A DNA stretch of 64,000 nucleotides. Origin: JAJPIG01 sp035531675. Its GTDB lineage: Bacteria; Desulfobacterota; Binatia; Binatales; Binataceae. The notes under the pieces were generated by a model that worked only from the letters and a program-made list of their open reading frames with translations, was not told the origin of the DNA and did not search any database. The position numbers and the translations under genes were made by a program. Positions 35,679 to 46,654 of the stretch are shown here, piece after piece; the stretch's first letter is position 1, and each line of letters starts with the position of its first letter. The stretch is from positions 62,001 through 126,000 of the forward strand of contig DATKSL010000009.1 of the NCBI GenBank assembly GCA_035531675.1. The letters are read 5' to 3'.

Positions 35679-36434
35679 ATGGAATCGACCCTTAAAGTTG
35701 CGATTGTTACCGGCGCCGGCAGCGGTATCGGCAAGGCCGTCGCGCTTGCGCTGGGCGAAGCGGGCTATGCGGTGGTGCTGGCCGGCCGCCGCCGGGAAGC
35801 GCTCGAAGCGGTCGCTCACGCGGCCGGGACAGCGGCGCGCACGCTGGTGGTGCCGACCGACGTCGGCGATCCCGCGGCGGTGAAAAATCTGTTCGCCGAA
35901 ACCCGCTCGACCTTCGGCCGCCTCGATCTATTGTTCAACAACGCCGGCGGCAGCGCGCCAGCGATACCGCTGGAAGATTTGAGCTATGAGCAATGGCAAG
36001 CGGTGGTCAACAGCAATCTGACCGGGGCCTTCCTGTGCACCCAGGGGGCGTTCCGGATGATGAAGGAGCAGGCGCCGCGCGGCGGCCGGATCATCAATAA
36101 CGGCTCGGTTTCCGCCTACAGCCCGCGGCCGAACTCCGCGCCTTACACCGCCACCAAGCACGCCATCACCGGCCTGACCAAGTCGACCTCGCTCGACGGC
36201 CGCAAGTACGACATCGCCTGCGGCCAGATCGATATCGGCAACGCCGACACCGAGATGACGGCGCGGATGGAAACGGGCATCCAGCAGGCCAACGGATCGA
36301 TCGCGGTCGAGCCGCGGATGGCGACCGCGGATGTGGCGCGGGCGGTGCTCTACATGGCGAGCCTGCCGCTGTCGGGCAACGTCCAGTTCATCACCGTGAT
36401 GGCGACCAAGATGCCGCTTATCGGGCGCGGCTAG
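35679..36434 (+). CDS. Short-chain dehydrogenase/reductase
   Basis: 251 aa. NAD(P) loop TGAGSGIG near residue 12, NNAG near 89, and the Ser...Tyr-x3-Lys active site (NNGSVSAY... YTATKHA) near 140-160. The residue after the first beta strand region (AGRRREAL) with Arg suggests NADP preference. It oxidises or reduces a hydroxyl/keto group of an unknown metabolite; the adjoining RraA-like gene may belong to the same route. Its last four bases overlap the end of the convergent gene. GTG 35676 is an equally close alternative start. Confidence 0.92.
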   Translation: MESTLKVAIVTGAGSGIGKAVALALGEAGYAVVLAGRRREALEAVAHAAGTAARTLVVPTDVGDPAAVKNLFAETRSTFGRLDLLFNNAGGSAPAIPLEDLSYEQWQAVVNSNLTGAFLCTQGAFRMMKEQAPRGGRIINNGSVSAYSPRPNSAPYTATKHAITGLTKSTSLDGRKYDIACGQIDIGNADTEMTARMETGIQQANGSIAVEPRMATADVARAVLYMASLPLSGNVQFITVMATKMPLIGRG

Positions 36435-37048
36435 CGGGCGGGGGCGGGCGTCGACAGACGCATGAGTCGCTTGAGTTCCTGAATATAGCTGCGATTGGGA
36501 TAGCGCCGGAGATCGAGTCTTGCCGCGAGCTCGAGCAGGCCGTCGGCATCGATCGATTCGATCGCGACAGTGTGCCGCACGGTCATAACGGGACGGCTCG
36601 GGATCGTCACGGCCGCGAACTCAGCGCCGTAACCGTCGATTCTGAAAACCTCGCGCTGCTTCGAGATCGATACCGGCGTCAGGATTCGCGACGGCGCGAC
36701 CACTTCATCCAGGAACTCGCTGACTGTATAGGCGGCCCGCGTGAGCGGCAGGGTTGCGGCCTTCAGCCCGGCGAGACCGGCGACGATCGCCGGCGCCTCG
36801 AGCGGAAACGGCGCCTTCAGCACCGGCTGCCATTGTTGGAGTCCGCGGGTCTCGCTCAGCAGTTGCTTGACCTCGAGCACGCCGGCGCGAATCTTCGCGT
36901 TGCAGTCGTCGGTCGTTCTGGAAAGCAGATAGAGTTCGGTGCTGGCGACCGAACGTTCGTGGATGCCGAGTGCTTCGAGAGCGCGCTTCAAGCCGAGCAA
37001 ATCGTGGTCCCATACTCGAAACTCATATCGCGGTGGCGAGTCCGGCAT
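36431..37048 (-). CDS. Unknown protein, possibly CYTH-like
   Basis: 205 aa, no signal peptide or membrane helix. The opening YEFRVWDHDLLGLKRALEALG, then TELYLLSRTTDDCNAKIRAGVLEVKQLL, has the alternating Glu/Lys/Arg pattern of CYTH (triphosphate-binding tunnel) proteins, and the middle ends with VAIESIDADGLLELAARL. The classical ExExK signature is not clear, so the family call is tentative. It overlaps the convergent SDR gene by four bases. Confidence 0.7.
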   Translation of the reverse strand: MPDSPPRYEFRVWDHDLLGLKRALEALGIHERSVASTELYLLSRTTDDCNAKIRAGVLEVKQLLSETRGLQQWQPVLKAPFPLEAPAIVAGLAGLKAATLPLTRAAYTVSEFLDEVVAPSRILTPVSISKQREVFRIDGYGAEFAAVTIPSRPVMTVRHTVAIESIDADGLLELAARLDLRRYPNRSYIQELKRLMRLSTPAPAR

Positions 37049-37188
37049 AATCGATTAACGCTGCAAGCGCGGTTTTCGATCTTAGCGATTGATCAGGGCC
37101 GCGCGAAGGACGCAGCCGGCCGCGCGATGCGCGATCGTCGACAGCGCTCTTGCCCGAGACGGCGCCGGTTGGGTACCCTATATCTGTC

Positions 37189-37767
37189 TTGCGAACCATC
37201 AGATCGATATGCGCGACGATAGCGGCGCTGATACTCGCGCTCTCGGTGGCCGGTGTCGCCGGGGCAGCGGGCGCTAACGCGGGCCGTATGAACGTCGACG
37301 TAGTTTGCCGATGCCCCGACCCGGTCGGGCAAAGCTTCTGTGCCGATTTCAAGAAGCAGATTGGCGCTTCGGCAGCTTACCGGCTGGTCGACAACACCAG
37401 CGGCTTCGGACTGGGCGTGCATTTCACCTGCATCGACATGTGGCAGGGACTCGACAAACGCCTGGCCGGGCATATGTCGGCAATTTCGGTGGCCTTCACG
37501 ATCTATGCGGACACGCTGCCGGGCGAGATGCTGGAAGACAATTCCGTTTTCCGGGTCGGCGTCGATGCGGTCCCACAGATGTCGCGCCAGGTAGTCAGCG
37601 CGCTCGGCCAGATCGTTACCGCCAACGCCAGCCTGTTCGACCGGCTGCAAGCCGCGAGCGAGACCTCCGGCGCCTCGGCCGGCGGGGCGGAAAGTCCGCC
37701 GCCGTCTCCTGAAACGCCAGCGGCTACGCCGTCCGCCGCCGACTCGAGCGAAAATCCAGCGCCCTGA
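37189..37767 (+). CDS. Secreted protein of unknown function
   Basis: From TTG 37189 the product (192 aa) begins with a Sec signal RTIRSICATIAALILALSVAGVAGAAGANA. An alternative TTG at 37150 would add 13 residues. The mature part has four cysteines early (CRCPDPVGQSFC, later FTCID), likely disulphide-bonded, and an ordered domain to about residue 150. It ends in a Ser/Pro/Ala-rich tail. Probably periplasmic. No family recognised and no evident operon partner. Confidence 0.65.
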   Translation: MRTIRSICATIAALILALSVAGVAGAAGANAGRMNVDVVCRCPDPVGQSFCADFKKQIGASAAYRLVDNTSGFGLGVHFTCIDMWQGLDKRLAGHMSAISVAFTIYADTLPGEMLEDNSVFRVGVDAVPQMSRQVVSALGQIVTANASLFDRLQAASETSGASAGGAESPPPSPETPAATPSAADSSENPAP

Positions 37768-37816
37768 AATTCGATCGCGCGGCGGGGCGGTTGGTAATCT
37801 TACCGCCGCCGGGCGG

Positions 37817-39385
<1,569 letters not shown>

Positions 39386-39730
39386 TGAACTGAGCCTCTT
39401 CACAGAAATGGCCACCACCACAAAGTGCCAACCGGGCTCCCGAGGGCATTATTGATCTATCACAAAACCTGTCCAGACTACATGTTGACGAGAAAGAGGG
39501 CAGCAGATGTTACCTTCAGAACGAAAGTGTGCGCGGAAATCTGGATAAAGCCAAATCTCGATGTCTGTGTCTTATGGGACCTTTCCGTGCAACTATTGAC
39601 GCGACGGGATGAGCTGGCATCCTTCCTGCGCGACCTGGGGTCGAGGTTCCGAATGTCGGCAGGGTTTAAGTTGACAGCCGCAGTTTTGAAGTGTTATCCC
39701 GCCCTTGCGCGGCCCGAGGAGAAAAGGACG
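39386..39730. other. 345-bp divergent regulatory region
   Basis: Lies between the sigma-54 activator and the Rieske oxygenase gene. It is AT-richer than its surroundings, holds the -24/-12 site at 39615-39630, and has room upstream (39420-39600) for activator binding. I could not pick out a clear inverted repeat as the binding site. No gene was found; an in-frame upward extension of the oxygenase frame to 39425 has no ribosome site. Confidence 0.6.
39615..39630 (+). promoter_or_regulatory. Candidate sigma-54 promoter of the Rieske oxygenase operon
   Basis: TGGCATC, four bases, then CTGCG. GG (39616-39617) and GC (39628-39629) are exactly 12 bases apart. Matches the -24 half well (TGGCAT) and the -12 half at TGC. 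Transcription would start near 39641, 90 bases before the ATG. The divergent gene encodes a sigma-54 activator. Confidence 0.6.
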
Positions 39731-40939
39731 ATGGCGACGACCGTGAAGACCGTGATGAAAGAGCGGCGATGGGTCGAGAAATATCCGGAGCTGGGGACCG
39801 GGCCGGTATCAGCCGAGCCCTGCATCTCACCCGAGTATTTCGAGCTCGAGCGTGAGAAAATCTTCCGCCGCTCGTGGCTCAACGTCGGCAACGTCTGTGA
39901 GATTCCCGAGCGCGGCGACTATTTCGTCCGCGAGCTGACGGTATGCAACGCCTCGATCCTGCTGATGCGGGGTCAGGACGGCGTGGTGCGCGGATTTCAC
40001 AACGTCTGCTCGCATCGCGGCAACACCCTGGCGTGGGACGAGAAGGGCAAATGCCGCGGCTACCTGACCTGCAACTTCCATAGCTGGGGCTACGACTCGA
40101 CCGGGCAGCTCAAGTGGGTTCCCGACGAGGCCAACTTCTTCGATCTCGACAAGAGCCAGCTTGGCCTGACGCCGGTGGCGACCGAAGTCTTCAACGGCTT
40201 CATTTTCATCAATCTCGATCCCAGCCCGCGCGAAAATCTGACCTCCTATCTCGACGGCCTCGATAAGCAGCTCACGGGCGGGGATTTCGGCAAGCTCAAG
40301 CTGGCGCGACGCTACCGAATCGACGAGCAGGCGAACTGGAAAATCGGCCTGGACGCGCAGAACGAGGTCTACCATCTGCCCTTCCAGCATCGCTACATCA
40401 TGCCCGACATGTTCCTGGCCAATGAGCGCGGGATGGTGCGGGTGATGGACGTGAGCTTCTTCAATCGCCACAGCGTCTACTCGTGCGAAATGAATCCGGG
40501 CCACAAGCCGAGCGCGCTTGAAAGCTTCATCATGTCGATGGAGACCTCGGAAGCGAACCGCTGCCGGCTGCCGGTGGCGAACAATAGCCAGTTCGATTTC
40601 TACCTGATCTTCCCGAACTTCGTGCTGATCTTTTTCCGCAGCCCCTCGAAAGACATCTGCGTGACCTACAATTTCTGGCCGCTCGCGGTCGATCACACGA
40701 TCTGGGAGATCCGCTGCTACGCGGCGCCGATGCAGAACGCGGCCGATCGCCTGGTCGAGGAATTCACCAGCACCCGCAACCGCCTGGTGTTCGACGAGGA
40801 CGCCGTCGCGCACGAAACCGTCCATACCGGCCTCAAGTCGCGGGCCAAGAAGCAGCTGTTCTTTCAGGATGAAGAAATTCAGATTCGCCACTTCCACAAG
40901 GTCGTGGAGGATCACGTCGGACCGTTCACAGGAGCTTGA
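39731..40939 (+). CDS. Rieske non-haem iron oxygenase, alpha-type subunit
   Basis: 402 aa from ATG 39731 behind AGGAGAAAAGG. The Rieske motif (CSH ... CNFHSWGYD) is at about residues 85-110. The iron site is LDAQNEVYHLPFQH near 208-220. PISL-type single-component members of this family act on terpenoid, aromatic or quaternary-amine substrates. No beta subunit follows; instead a 114-aa protein and a NIPSNAP protein are downstream. Probably expressed from the sigma-54 site under the divergent activator. Confidence 0.93.
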   Translation: MATTVKTVMKERRWVEKYPELGTGPVSAEPCISPEYFELEREKIFRRSWLNVGNVCEIPERGDYFVRELTVCNASILLMRGQDGVVRGFHNVCSHRGNTLAWDEKGKCRGYLTCNFHSWGYDSTGQLKWVPDEANFFDLDKSQLGLTPVATEVFNGFIFINLDPSPRENLTSYLDGLDKQLTGGDFGKLKLARRYRIDEQANWKIGLDAQNEVYHLPFQHRYIMPDMFLANERGMVRVMDVSFFNRHSVYSCEMNPGHKPSALESFIMSMETSEANRCRLPVANNSQFDFYLIFPNFVLIFFRSPSKDICVTYNFWPLAVDHTIWEIRCYAAPMQNAADRLVEEFTSTRNRLVFDEDAVAHETVHTGLKSRAKKQLFFQDEEIQIRHFHKVVEDHVGPFTGA

Positions 40940-40945
40940 TTGACG

Positions 40946-41290
40946 ATGTCGGTGCAGGAAGGAATCGCCGCTTCTCAACCGCAGCTGCCGGGATCGTTTC
41001 GGGATCTCGAACCGTTTGTCGATTGGGCGCTGCCGACTGAAAAGCAGCGCATCGCGGCGCGCGAAGCCGGCTCGATCGAAGAGATGCAGGTCTTTTACGA
41101 CGCGATGATGGCGCGGCTGCCCGCGATCGTCGAACATCTCAAGCAGTTTCCGCTCGATCGGATGCCGGCCGACTCGCAGCGCCTGCTCGAGATGGCGTTG
41201 TCGCTGATCGAGGTCAGTATCGCGGTCGAGTTGTATCGGCAGCCACACGTGATCAACGGCTTTGACCGCGTGCGTTTCGCGGTCGATTAA
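40946..41290 (+). CDS. Small protein of the Rieske/NIPSNAP operon
   Basis: 114 aa, starting 6 bp after the oxygenase stop with AGGAG within its end, so co-translation is likely. It is predicted mostly helical and soluble (IEEMQVFYDAMMARLPAIVEHL, LLEMALSLIEVSIAVEL), with no cysteines or signal peptide. No family is recognised. It may be an accessory or stabilising subunit of the oxygenase. Confidence 0.75.
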   Translation: MSVQEGIAASQPQLPGSFRDLEPFVDWALPTEKQRIAAREAGSIEEMQVFYDAMMARLPAIVEHLKQFPLDRMPADSQRLLEMALSLIEVSIAVELYRQPHVINGFDRVRFAVD

Positions 41291-41343
41291 GCCAGCCTGA
41301 TTCGCTAAACCTCGGCCCTGCGAGCGCCGACGAGGACTACCGC

Positions 41344-41658
41344 ATGATCTACGAACTTCGCACCTACCAACTGGTAATGGGCGGCGTGCCCCGTTACCTG
41401 GAGATCGCGAAAAGCCGCCTGCTGCCGATCCTCGCGGAGCATGGCCTCAAGCCGGTCGGCTTCTGGTACACGGAGGTCGGCACGCTCAACGAGGTCGTTC
41501 ATCTATGGGCCTACCCCGACCTCAATGAACGAACGCGGCAGTGGAAGTCATGGACCACCGATCCGCGCCGGGTCCAGATTGCCGAGGAGCTGCGACAGGT
41601 GATCGTCAAGCAGAGCAACAAGCTGATGACGCCGACCGAATTCTCCGGCCTCAAGTAA
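41344..41658 (+). CDS. NIPSNAP family protein
   Basis: 104 aa, ferredoxin-like alpha+beta barrel. MIYELRTYQLVMGGVPRYLEIA, GFWYTEVGTLNEVVHLWAYPDLNERTRQWKSW and the length match the bacterial NIPSNAP family, which often accompanies catabolic oxygenases and may bind or isomerise small substrates. Third gene of the oxygenase operon, 53 bp after the preceding gene, with GAGGA near the start. Confidence 0.93.
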   Translation: MIYELRTYQLVMGGVPRYLEIAKSRLLPILAEHGLKPVGFWYTEVGTLNEVVHLWAYPDLNERTRQWKSWTTDPRRVQIAEELRQVIVKQSNKLMTPTEFSGLK

Positions 41659-41697
41659 GCGCGCGAGCTTTCAGCCCAGCGCCACGCGGGCTGCCTT

Positions 41698-42282
41698 TCA
41701 AGCGAGCGTGCAGGCCTCCTCGAACGTCAGGCGCGGGCCGCGCGGAAAAACCCGGGCCGGATCGCCATGGCCGAGACCGCACAGAAAATTCGATTTGAAG
41801 CGTCCGTCAGGGAAGAACTCGGCGTCGATCTTGCCGTTGTCGAAGCCCGACATCGGCCCGCAATCCAGACCGAGTGCGCGCGCGGCGAGGATCAGGTAAC
41901 CGCCCTGCAGCGTGCCGTTGCGCAGCGCGGTGACGGCTGCCAGCGCGGGATCGCTCGCGAAGCGCTCAGCCGCCGCCGGATTACGCGGAAAGAGCCGCGG
42001 CCCGAACTCGTGGAATCGCGAATCGTTGGCGACGATCACGACCACCGGTGCGCTCAGCGTCTTCTCGACGTTATTCGGACTGAGCGCGGGCCGTACCCGC
42101 TCCTTGCCGGCCGGCGTGCGCACGAACACCAGCCGCATCGGCGAGCAGTTGGCGCTGGTCGGACCCCATTTCACGAGTTCATATAACGCGTGCAGCTCGG
42201 CGTCACTCACCGGCCGGTCAAGCCATCCGTTATGCGATCGGGCGGTGCGAAACAGGACGTCGAGCGCTTTCTCATCGAGCAT
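41698..42282 (-). CDS. Nitroreductase family protein, RutE/HadB-like
   Basis: 194 aa. The flavin-binding and dimer pattern ALDVLFRTARSHNGWLDRPVSDAELHALYELVKWGPTSANCSPMRLVFV (key residues FRTARSHNGW and GPTSANCSP) matches the malonic semialdehyde reductase RutE/HadB subfamily. GPMSGFDNGKIDAEFF and KSNFLCGLGHGD complete it. It would reduce malonic semialdehyde or an enone with NAD(P)H and FMN. AAGGAG precedes the ATG. Transcribed toward, and ending 39 bp from, the NIPSNAP gene. Confidence 0.92.
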   Translation of the reverse strand: MLDEKALDVLFRTARSHNGWLDRPVSDAELHALYELVKWGPTSANCSPMRLVFVRTPAGKERVRPALSPNNVEKTLSAPVVVIVANDSRFHEFGPRLFPRNPAAAERFASDPALAAVTALRNGTLQGGYLILAARALGLDCGPMSGFDNGKIDAEFFPDGRFKSNFLCGLGHGDPARVFPRGPRLTFEEACTLA

Positions 42283-42342
42283 CGCGAGCTCCTTGGTTGG
42301 CGGTCGTCGACGATCTGAACTTTGCCATCGGAAGCAGTCCTC

Positions 42343-43350
42343 TCAGCCCGCCGGTAATAATCGATACTGGAGGCGCTGGTAGAGCAGAAACCACAACGTC
42401 ATCAGCAGCGTGCCGAGACCGACCGCGAACGGATAGGCGATAGTCGGCGAATCCATCACCAGCGGCAGCAGGGCCACGGCCAGCGCCGGCGGTACATGGA
42501 GATCGAACGCGCGCAGCACCAGGATTCCCCATCCCATGCTGAGTCCCGCGGTCAGTGGTCCGACGCCCAGCAGCCGCCAAAACAGCCATCCTCCGGTCGC
42601 GGTCAGGAAGCACGCCACCGGCAGTGCCAACGGCCGCTTCGCCCACGGGCAGATATCGGTATGGCCCATCATCTCGAAGCCGATCACCACCAGCGGCGGA
42701 AACAGCACGAAGCGCAGTCCGGTCAGCTTGACGACCGCGACCGCGCCCGCCACGAAAACCATCAGTGCCGCCACCCAGTAGCGGCCGTGCGGAGGACGCT
42801 CGATCGCATCGTCGAGGAGATCGGCAGCCGGGCGTATCGCCGTCGCCAGATGTGAGCCGGCGAAGCGCTTCCACGGGATCGATAGCAGCGCCAGCAGCGT
42901 CGTGCCGAACAAGATAGCCGGCGGATACCACCAGCTCCTGATACCGAGCACCAGCGGCAACAGGCCAGCCGAAATCGCCGGCGCAATCGGCGAGTCGAGC
43001 GCGATTAGAATCGCCACCGCGCTGCCAACCGTCAGCAGCACCGAGACGTATCCGTACGGCAGCAGATTAGTGAAAAAGATTCCGACTACGCCGGTCAGCA
43101 CCGGAGTGATCGCGAGCAGTATCGGCGCGCCCGCCCAGGTACCGCGCGGGCGCGTGAAAACGTCGTGCGAGAGCGCGCCCAGCTCCGGGAACATCACGAA
43201 GAAGGCGCCGGTCGCGCCGGCGGTCCCGGCGATGATCGCGATATAAACCAGCGCGATCAGTTCGGCCGCGATCCGGTACCATGCACCGGAGCCGGAATCG
43301 CGAGTTTCCTTGAAAGCGTCTTGCTCGATAGCAGCCACCGGCGATGACAC
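42343..43350 (-). CDS. HPP-like integral membrane protein
   Basis: 335 aa with about 9-10 hydrophobic segments arranged in two similar halves. Each half contains a GIRSWWYPPAILFG or AFDLHVPPALAVALLP type motif, similar to the HPP motif (His-Pro-Pro) of HPP-family membrane proteins such as nitrite transporters. No ATPase or MFS signature. The GTG start lies 3 bp after the stop of the VOC gene, so the two are probably co-expressed. Transport of a small anion is possible; not certain. Confidence 0.7.
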   Translation of the reverse strand: MSSPVAAIEQDAFKETRDSGSGAWYRIAAELIALVYIAIIAGTAGATGAFFVMFPELGALSHDVFTRPRGTWAGAPILLAITPVLTGVVGIFFTNLLPYGYVSVLLTVGSAVAILIALDSPIAPAISAGLLPLVLGIRSWWYPPAILFGTTLLALLSIPWKRFAGSHLATAIRPAADLLDDAIERPPHGRYWVAALMVFVAGAVAVVKLTGLRFVLFPPLVVIGFEMMGHTDICPWAKRPLALPVACFLTATGGWLFWRLLGVGPLTAGLSMGWGILVLRAFDLHVPPALAVALLPLVMDSPTIAYPFAVGLGTLLMTLWFLLYQRLQYRLLPAG

Positions 43351-43353
43351 CGC

Positions 43354-43854
43354 TCAGCGCGTCGCGCCGGCTCGGCCCGCACGCTTGACGGGGCTGGCCG
43401 TCAGCCCCTTGCGGGCGAGCTCGCGGATGGCCGCGGGGGTCTTGCGCAGGTCGCCGCATCCCATCCCGGCCAGCACCGCCGGCTCCTTGGTGAACTGGAT
43501 AGTCGGGTACGTCACGATCTGGATACGGTTGCCCCACGGATCCCTGAATTCCACCGCTCCCCCGGCAATCGGTTTCGCACCGGCCTGCTTCAGCCGGCGC
43601 CTGACCTTTTCCTTATCGTCCACCACCAGGCCGACGTGCCGGTCCCGATCGGCGCCGGCGATGCGGCCTTCGGAGAGCGCGATAAACTGGTCGCCCATAT
43701 CGATGAAGGCCATCCGCTTGCTGCGGCCGCGCAGGCGAAAGTCAAAGAGCTGGCCATAGAATTCAAGTGCACGATCGATATCGCCGACTTCCAGGGCAAT
43801 ATGATTCATCCCCACGAGCCGCGCCTTTTTGCTCGAGCGTTTGGCTGCCTTCAT
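43354..43854 (-). CDS. VOC-family (glyoxalase/dioxygenase-like) protein
   Basis: 166 aa. One VOC module: MNHIALEVGDIDRALEFYGQLF near the N-terminus (metal His), HVGLVVDD and GGAVEFRDPWGNRIQIVTYP (metal Glu region DPWGNRIQ). A basic 35-residue C-terminal tail is unusual for the family. Start ATG 43854 behind GGAGG. A single VOC domain would dimerise to form a metal site; function (glyoxalase, dioxygenase, or drug binding) is open. Confidence 0.88.
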   Translation of the reverse strand: MKAAKRSSKKARLVGMNHIALEVGDIDRALEFYGQLFDFRLRGRSKRMAFIDMGDQFIALSEGRIAGADRDRHVGLVVDDKEKVRRRLKQAGAKPIAGGAVEFRDPWGNRIQIVTYPTIQFTKEPAVLAGMGCGDLRKTPAAIRELARKGLTASPVKRAGRAGATR

Positions 43855-43937
43855 CTGCCCGCCTCCGGGATCGTTCCCTGGCTAATCCTAAACACGTGCG
43901 TGTTCTATATAAAGTGACAGCGCGCGCGCAGCCAGCG

Positions 43938-45134
43938 TCAAATGAGTTCGGTGATATTACCCTCGACGCCGAGCAGCGCGCGGCCGTAGAGCTCGAGATT
44001 CGGCGAGGTGGTGATCACGGCGTGGCGCGCGGCGACGTTCGCGTCGCGCCAGAAGCGCTGGACCGTGCTCGCTTCCGCAAACGAAGCGGCGCCGGCGATC
44101 GAAACCAGTTGATCGATCGCCTGGCGTATCAGCTTGGTGGCGTATCCGCAGTCGCCGCGCACCCGCGCCCGCGTGATGTAATCCATTATCCGCCCGGCGA
44201 TCGCGGTCTCATGGATATCGGTCGCGGCGCGCATCGCGTGCAGCCACGCGCTGTCGATCTGCAGCGCCGCTTCGCCGATCTGATGATGGACCACCGAGGA
44301 ATCGCTCTGATGCTCATAGATCGTGTAGGTGATGCCGCGCTTGCGGGCCCCGGCGGTGACCGCTTCGAGCACCCCCTGCGCCATCCCGAGCAGCGGACCG
44401 AGCAGCACCAGTGCGAGCAGCGGCACAAACGCATAGCGGTCGCAGGGCTCGTTGGCGTTGCTTCTCACCGGGTACTCACAGGCGATACTGCGGCTCATCG
44501 AGAGCACGCGATGGTCGGGGATAAAGATCTCTTTGGCGATCAGCGTGTTCGAGCCGGTGCCGCGCATCCCGGCCACGAACCAGGTGTCCTCGATCTTGAG
44601 CTCGGTCATCGGCGCGTAAACCACCGCTTGATCGACGACCTTGCCGGCCTCGTCCTCCAAGGGCACACCGAGCACCGCCCACGAGGCATGCCAGCATCCC
44701 GAAGCGAAGCCCCATCGGCCGTTGACCCGGTAGCCGCCCTTGACGCGAGCTGCGGTCGAGGTCGGCGTCAGCACGCCACATACCCGGCCATCGGTCGGAC
44801 CGGCGAAAATATCCTGCTGGCCGCGATCCGGAAGCAGCGTCGCTAACCAGGTGCTGACATTCAGCAGCATCTGAACCCAGGCGGTCGAGGGACAGCTTTT
44901 GGCGATTTCGGCGGACACCCGCAGCGCAGTCGCGACCGGCACGCCGTAACCGCCCCATCGCCGTGGTACCAGCACCCGGAACAGGTTCGCTTCGGCAAGG
45001 GCGCGGATATTTTCCTCGGGTATCCGCCGATCCCGCTCGGCCTGCGCGGCGTTGCGGACCAGCAGCTCCTTGAGCGCCGCAGCGCGCGCCACCGGGTCGG
45101 CATGATTCTTTTCCTCTTCGCGTATCTGAGCCAT
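43938..45134 (-). CDS. Acyl-CoA-dehydrogenase-fold flavoprotein, HsaA/HpaB-like hydroxylase
   Basis: 398 aa from ATG 45134 behind GGGAGGG. The fold is that of group D acyl-CoA dehydrogenase-like flavin monooxygenases: the N-terminal helix bundle (PVARAAALKELLVRN... EANLFRVLVPRRWGGYG), the flavin-region CGVLTPTSTAARVKGGYRVNGRWGFASG and the C-terminal helices ending LYGRALLGVEGNITELI. The catalytic Glu of true dehydrogenases is not evident. It likely hydroxylates a phenol or steroid-like substrate with reduced flavin from a separate reductase. Divergent from the malonyl-CoA decarboxylase gene with a 72-bp gap. Confidence 0.88.
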   Translation of the reverse strand: MAQIREEEKNHADPVARAAALKELLVRNAAQAERDRRIPEENIRALAEANLFRVLVPRRWGGYGVPVATALRVSAEIAKSCPSTAWVQMLLNVSTWLATLLPDRGQQDIFAGPTDGRVCGVLTPTSTAARVKGGYRVNGRWGFASGCWHASWAVLGVPLEDEAGKVVDQAVVYAPMTELKIEDTWFVAGMRGTGSNTLIAKEIFIPDHRVLSMSRSIACEYPVRSNANEPCDRYAFVPLLALVLLGPLLGMAQGVLEAVTAGARKRGITYTIYEHQSDSSVVHHQIGEAALQIDSAWLHAMRAATDIHETAIAGRIMDYITRARVRGDCGYATKLIRQAIDQLVSIAGAASFAEASTVQRFWRDANVAARHAVITTSPNLELYGRALLGVEGNITELI

Positions 45135-45206
45135 GGCGGCCCTCCCGAAACTGCCGCCCGCTTCCGGCCGGGCGAGCAAGCCGATTTCCTGTAAAGTGTA
45201 TACGTG

Positions 45207-46586
45207 ATGAACGCGAGCGCGCGAAGCGATAGAGCAGTCCGGCGGCGCCCGGCCCGGCGCGTCGGCAGGCTGTGCAAGACCTGGCACGCGCTGCAAACTT
45301 CGCTGGCCCGGGCGATCCCGGCCCGGCTGCATCCGCGCCGCTCGCTCATCGCACGGATGCGGCGTGACATCCGTGGGCTGCTGGACAGCGATCTCGAGTC
45401 GTCGTCACGATCGCACGCCGGCGAGATTGCGCGGAACTACCTGTCGGCGGGCGCACGCCGGCGCATGATCTTCGTCCGGGTGCTGGCGCATGACTTCGGC
45501 GCGAGCATCGATACGCGTCAGCACCGGGCAGGAGGCGAGGGTGCCGTGCGCGACCGTCCGACCAGCTCGCCGATGCTTCAGTCGACCCAGCCGCCGCGAC
45601 TCATCGTGATGCGGCGCCTTGCCGAGTTGCCCGACGGCCTCCGACTGCTGATGGGTCTGCGGGGCGACCTGATGGACGCGGCGCGCGCCGACGGTTCGAT
45701 GAGAGCGGTCGAGGAGGAACTGCATCGCCTATTGGCGGCCTACTTCAACGTCGACCTGCTGGAAGTGCGGCGCGTGACCTGGCGCAGCCCCGAAGCCGTC
45801 TTGAAAAAACTTATCGAGCACGAAGCGGTTCATGAGATTCACGGCTGGCAGGATCTCAGGAATCGTCTCGATGCGGATCGCCGATGCTTTGCGCTGTTTC
45901 ATCCGCGCATGCCCGACGAGCCGCTGGTGTTCGTCGAGGTTGCGCTGTGCGATGCCATCGCCGGCGATATCGGCGCGCTGCTCGATGAGCACGCCCCGCT
46001 CGGCGACCCGCTGTCAGCCGATACCGCCGTGTTCTATTCGATCTCGAATTGCCACCGGGGGCTGGCGGGCACCAGCCTGGGCCAGTTTCTGATTACCCGC
46101 GCGGTCGGCGAGTTGGCGGTGGAACTGCCGGGGCTGAAGATCTTCGTGACGCTTTCGCCGATTCCCGGCTTTGCCAACTGGCTCAAAGCCGCGCTCGACC
46201 GGGACGCGACCCCCAGCCTCACGTCCGGCGAACGCGAAGGTCTGCAGATATTACAGGCGGCGCGCCGGTCGGCTGATACATTGACGATAGAATCCGTGCG
46301 CGATCCGCTGATGCGGCTCGGCGCGCACTATCTGATGCGGGTGCGGCGGCGCGACGGCAAGCGCGCGGCCGACGCGGTCGCGCATTTTCACCTGCGCAAC
46401 GGCGCCCGTATCGAGCGCCTGGACTGGCTCGCCGACCGCTCCGAAAAAGGGCTCCGGCAATCGTACGGCCTGATGGTCAACTATCGCTACGAGCCGGCGA
46501 TGCTCGCGAAGCGCGCCGCGGCTTATGTAGAAGGTGGGGTGATCGGCGCGGCGCCCGAGATCGAAGCGCTGGCCGAGACGGTTTGA
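45207..46586 (+). CDS. mlyCD: Malonyl-CoA decarboxylase
   Basis: 459 aa. The N-terminal helical domain is followed by a GNAT-like catalytic domain with EIHGWQDLRNRL, RCFALFHPRMPDEPLVFVEVAL, FYSISNCHRGLAGTSLGQFLI (catalytic Ser region) and HFHLRNGARIERLDW (catalytic His). Decarboxylates malonyl-CoA to acetyl-CoA. ATG 45207 (or GTG 45204) has no Shine-Dalgarno and lies right after TGTATAC, so it may be translated from a very short leader. The first 50 residues are Arg-rich. Confidence 0.93.
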   Translation: MNASARSDRAVRRRPARRVGRLCKTWHALQTSLARAIPARLHPRRSLIARMRRDIRGLLDSDLESSSRSHAGEIARNYLSAGARRRMIFVRVLAHDFGASIDTRQHRAGGEGAVRDRPTSSPMLQSTQPPRLIVMRRLAELPDGLRLLMGLRGDLMDAARADGSMRAVEEELHRLLAAYFNVDLLEVRRVTWRSPEAVLKKLIEHEAVHEIHGWQDLRNRLDADRRCFALFHPRMPDEPLVFVEVALCDAIAGDIGALLDEHAPLGDPLSADTAVFYSISNCHRGLAGTSLGQFLITRAVGELAVELPGLKIFVTLSPIPGFANWLKAALDRDATPSLTSGEREGLQILQAARRSADTLTIESVRDPLMRLGAHYLMRVRRRDGKRAADAVAHFHLRNGARIERLDWLADRSEKGLRQSYGLMVNYRYEPAMLAKRAAAYVEGGVIGAAPEIEALAETV

Positions 46587-46654
46587 AAAGCCCCGCGCCG
46601 ATCGATATTAACGTGCTGCGGATGGGAAACTCCTGAAGCCATGCAAGGTGCATC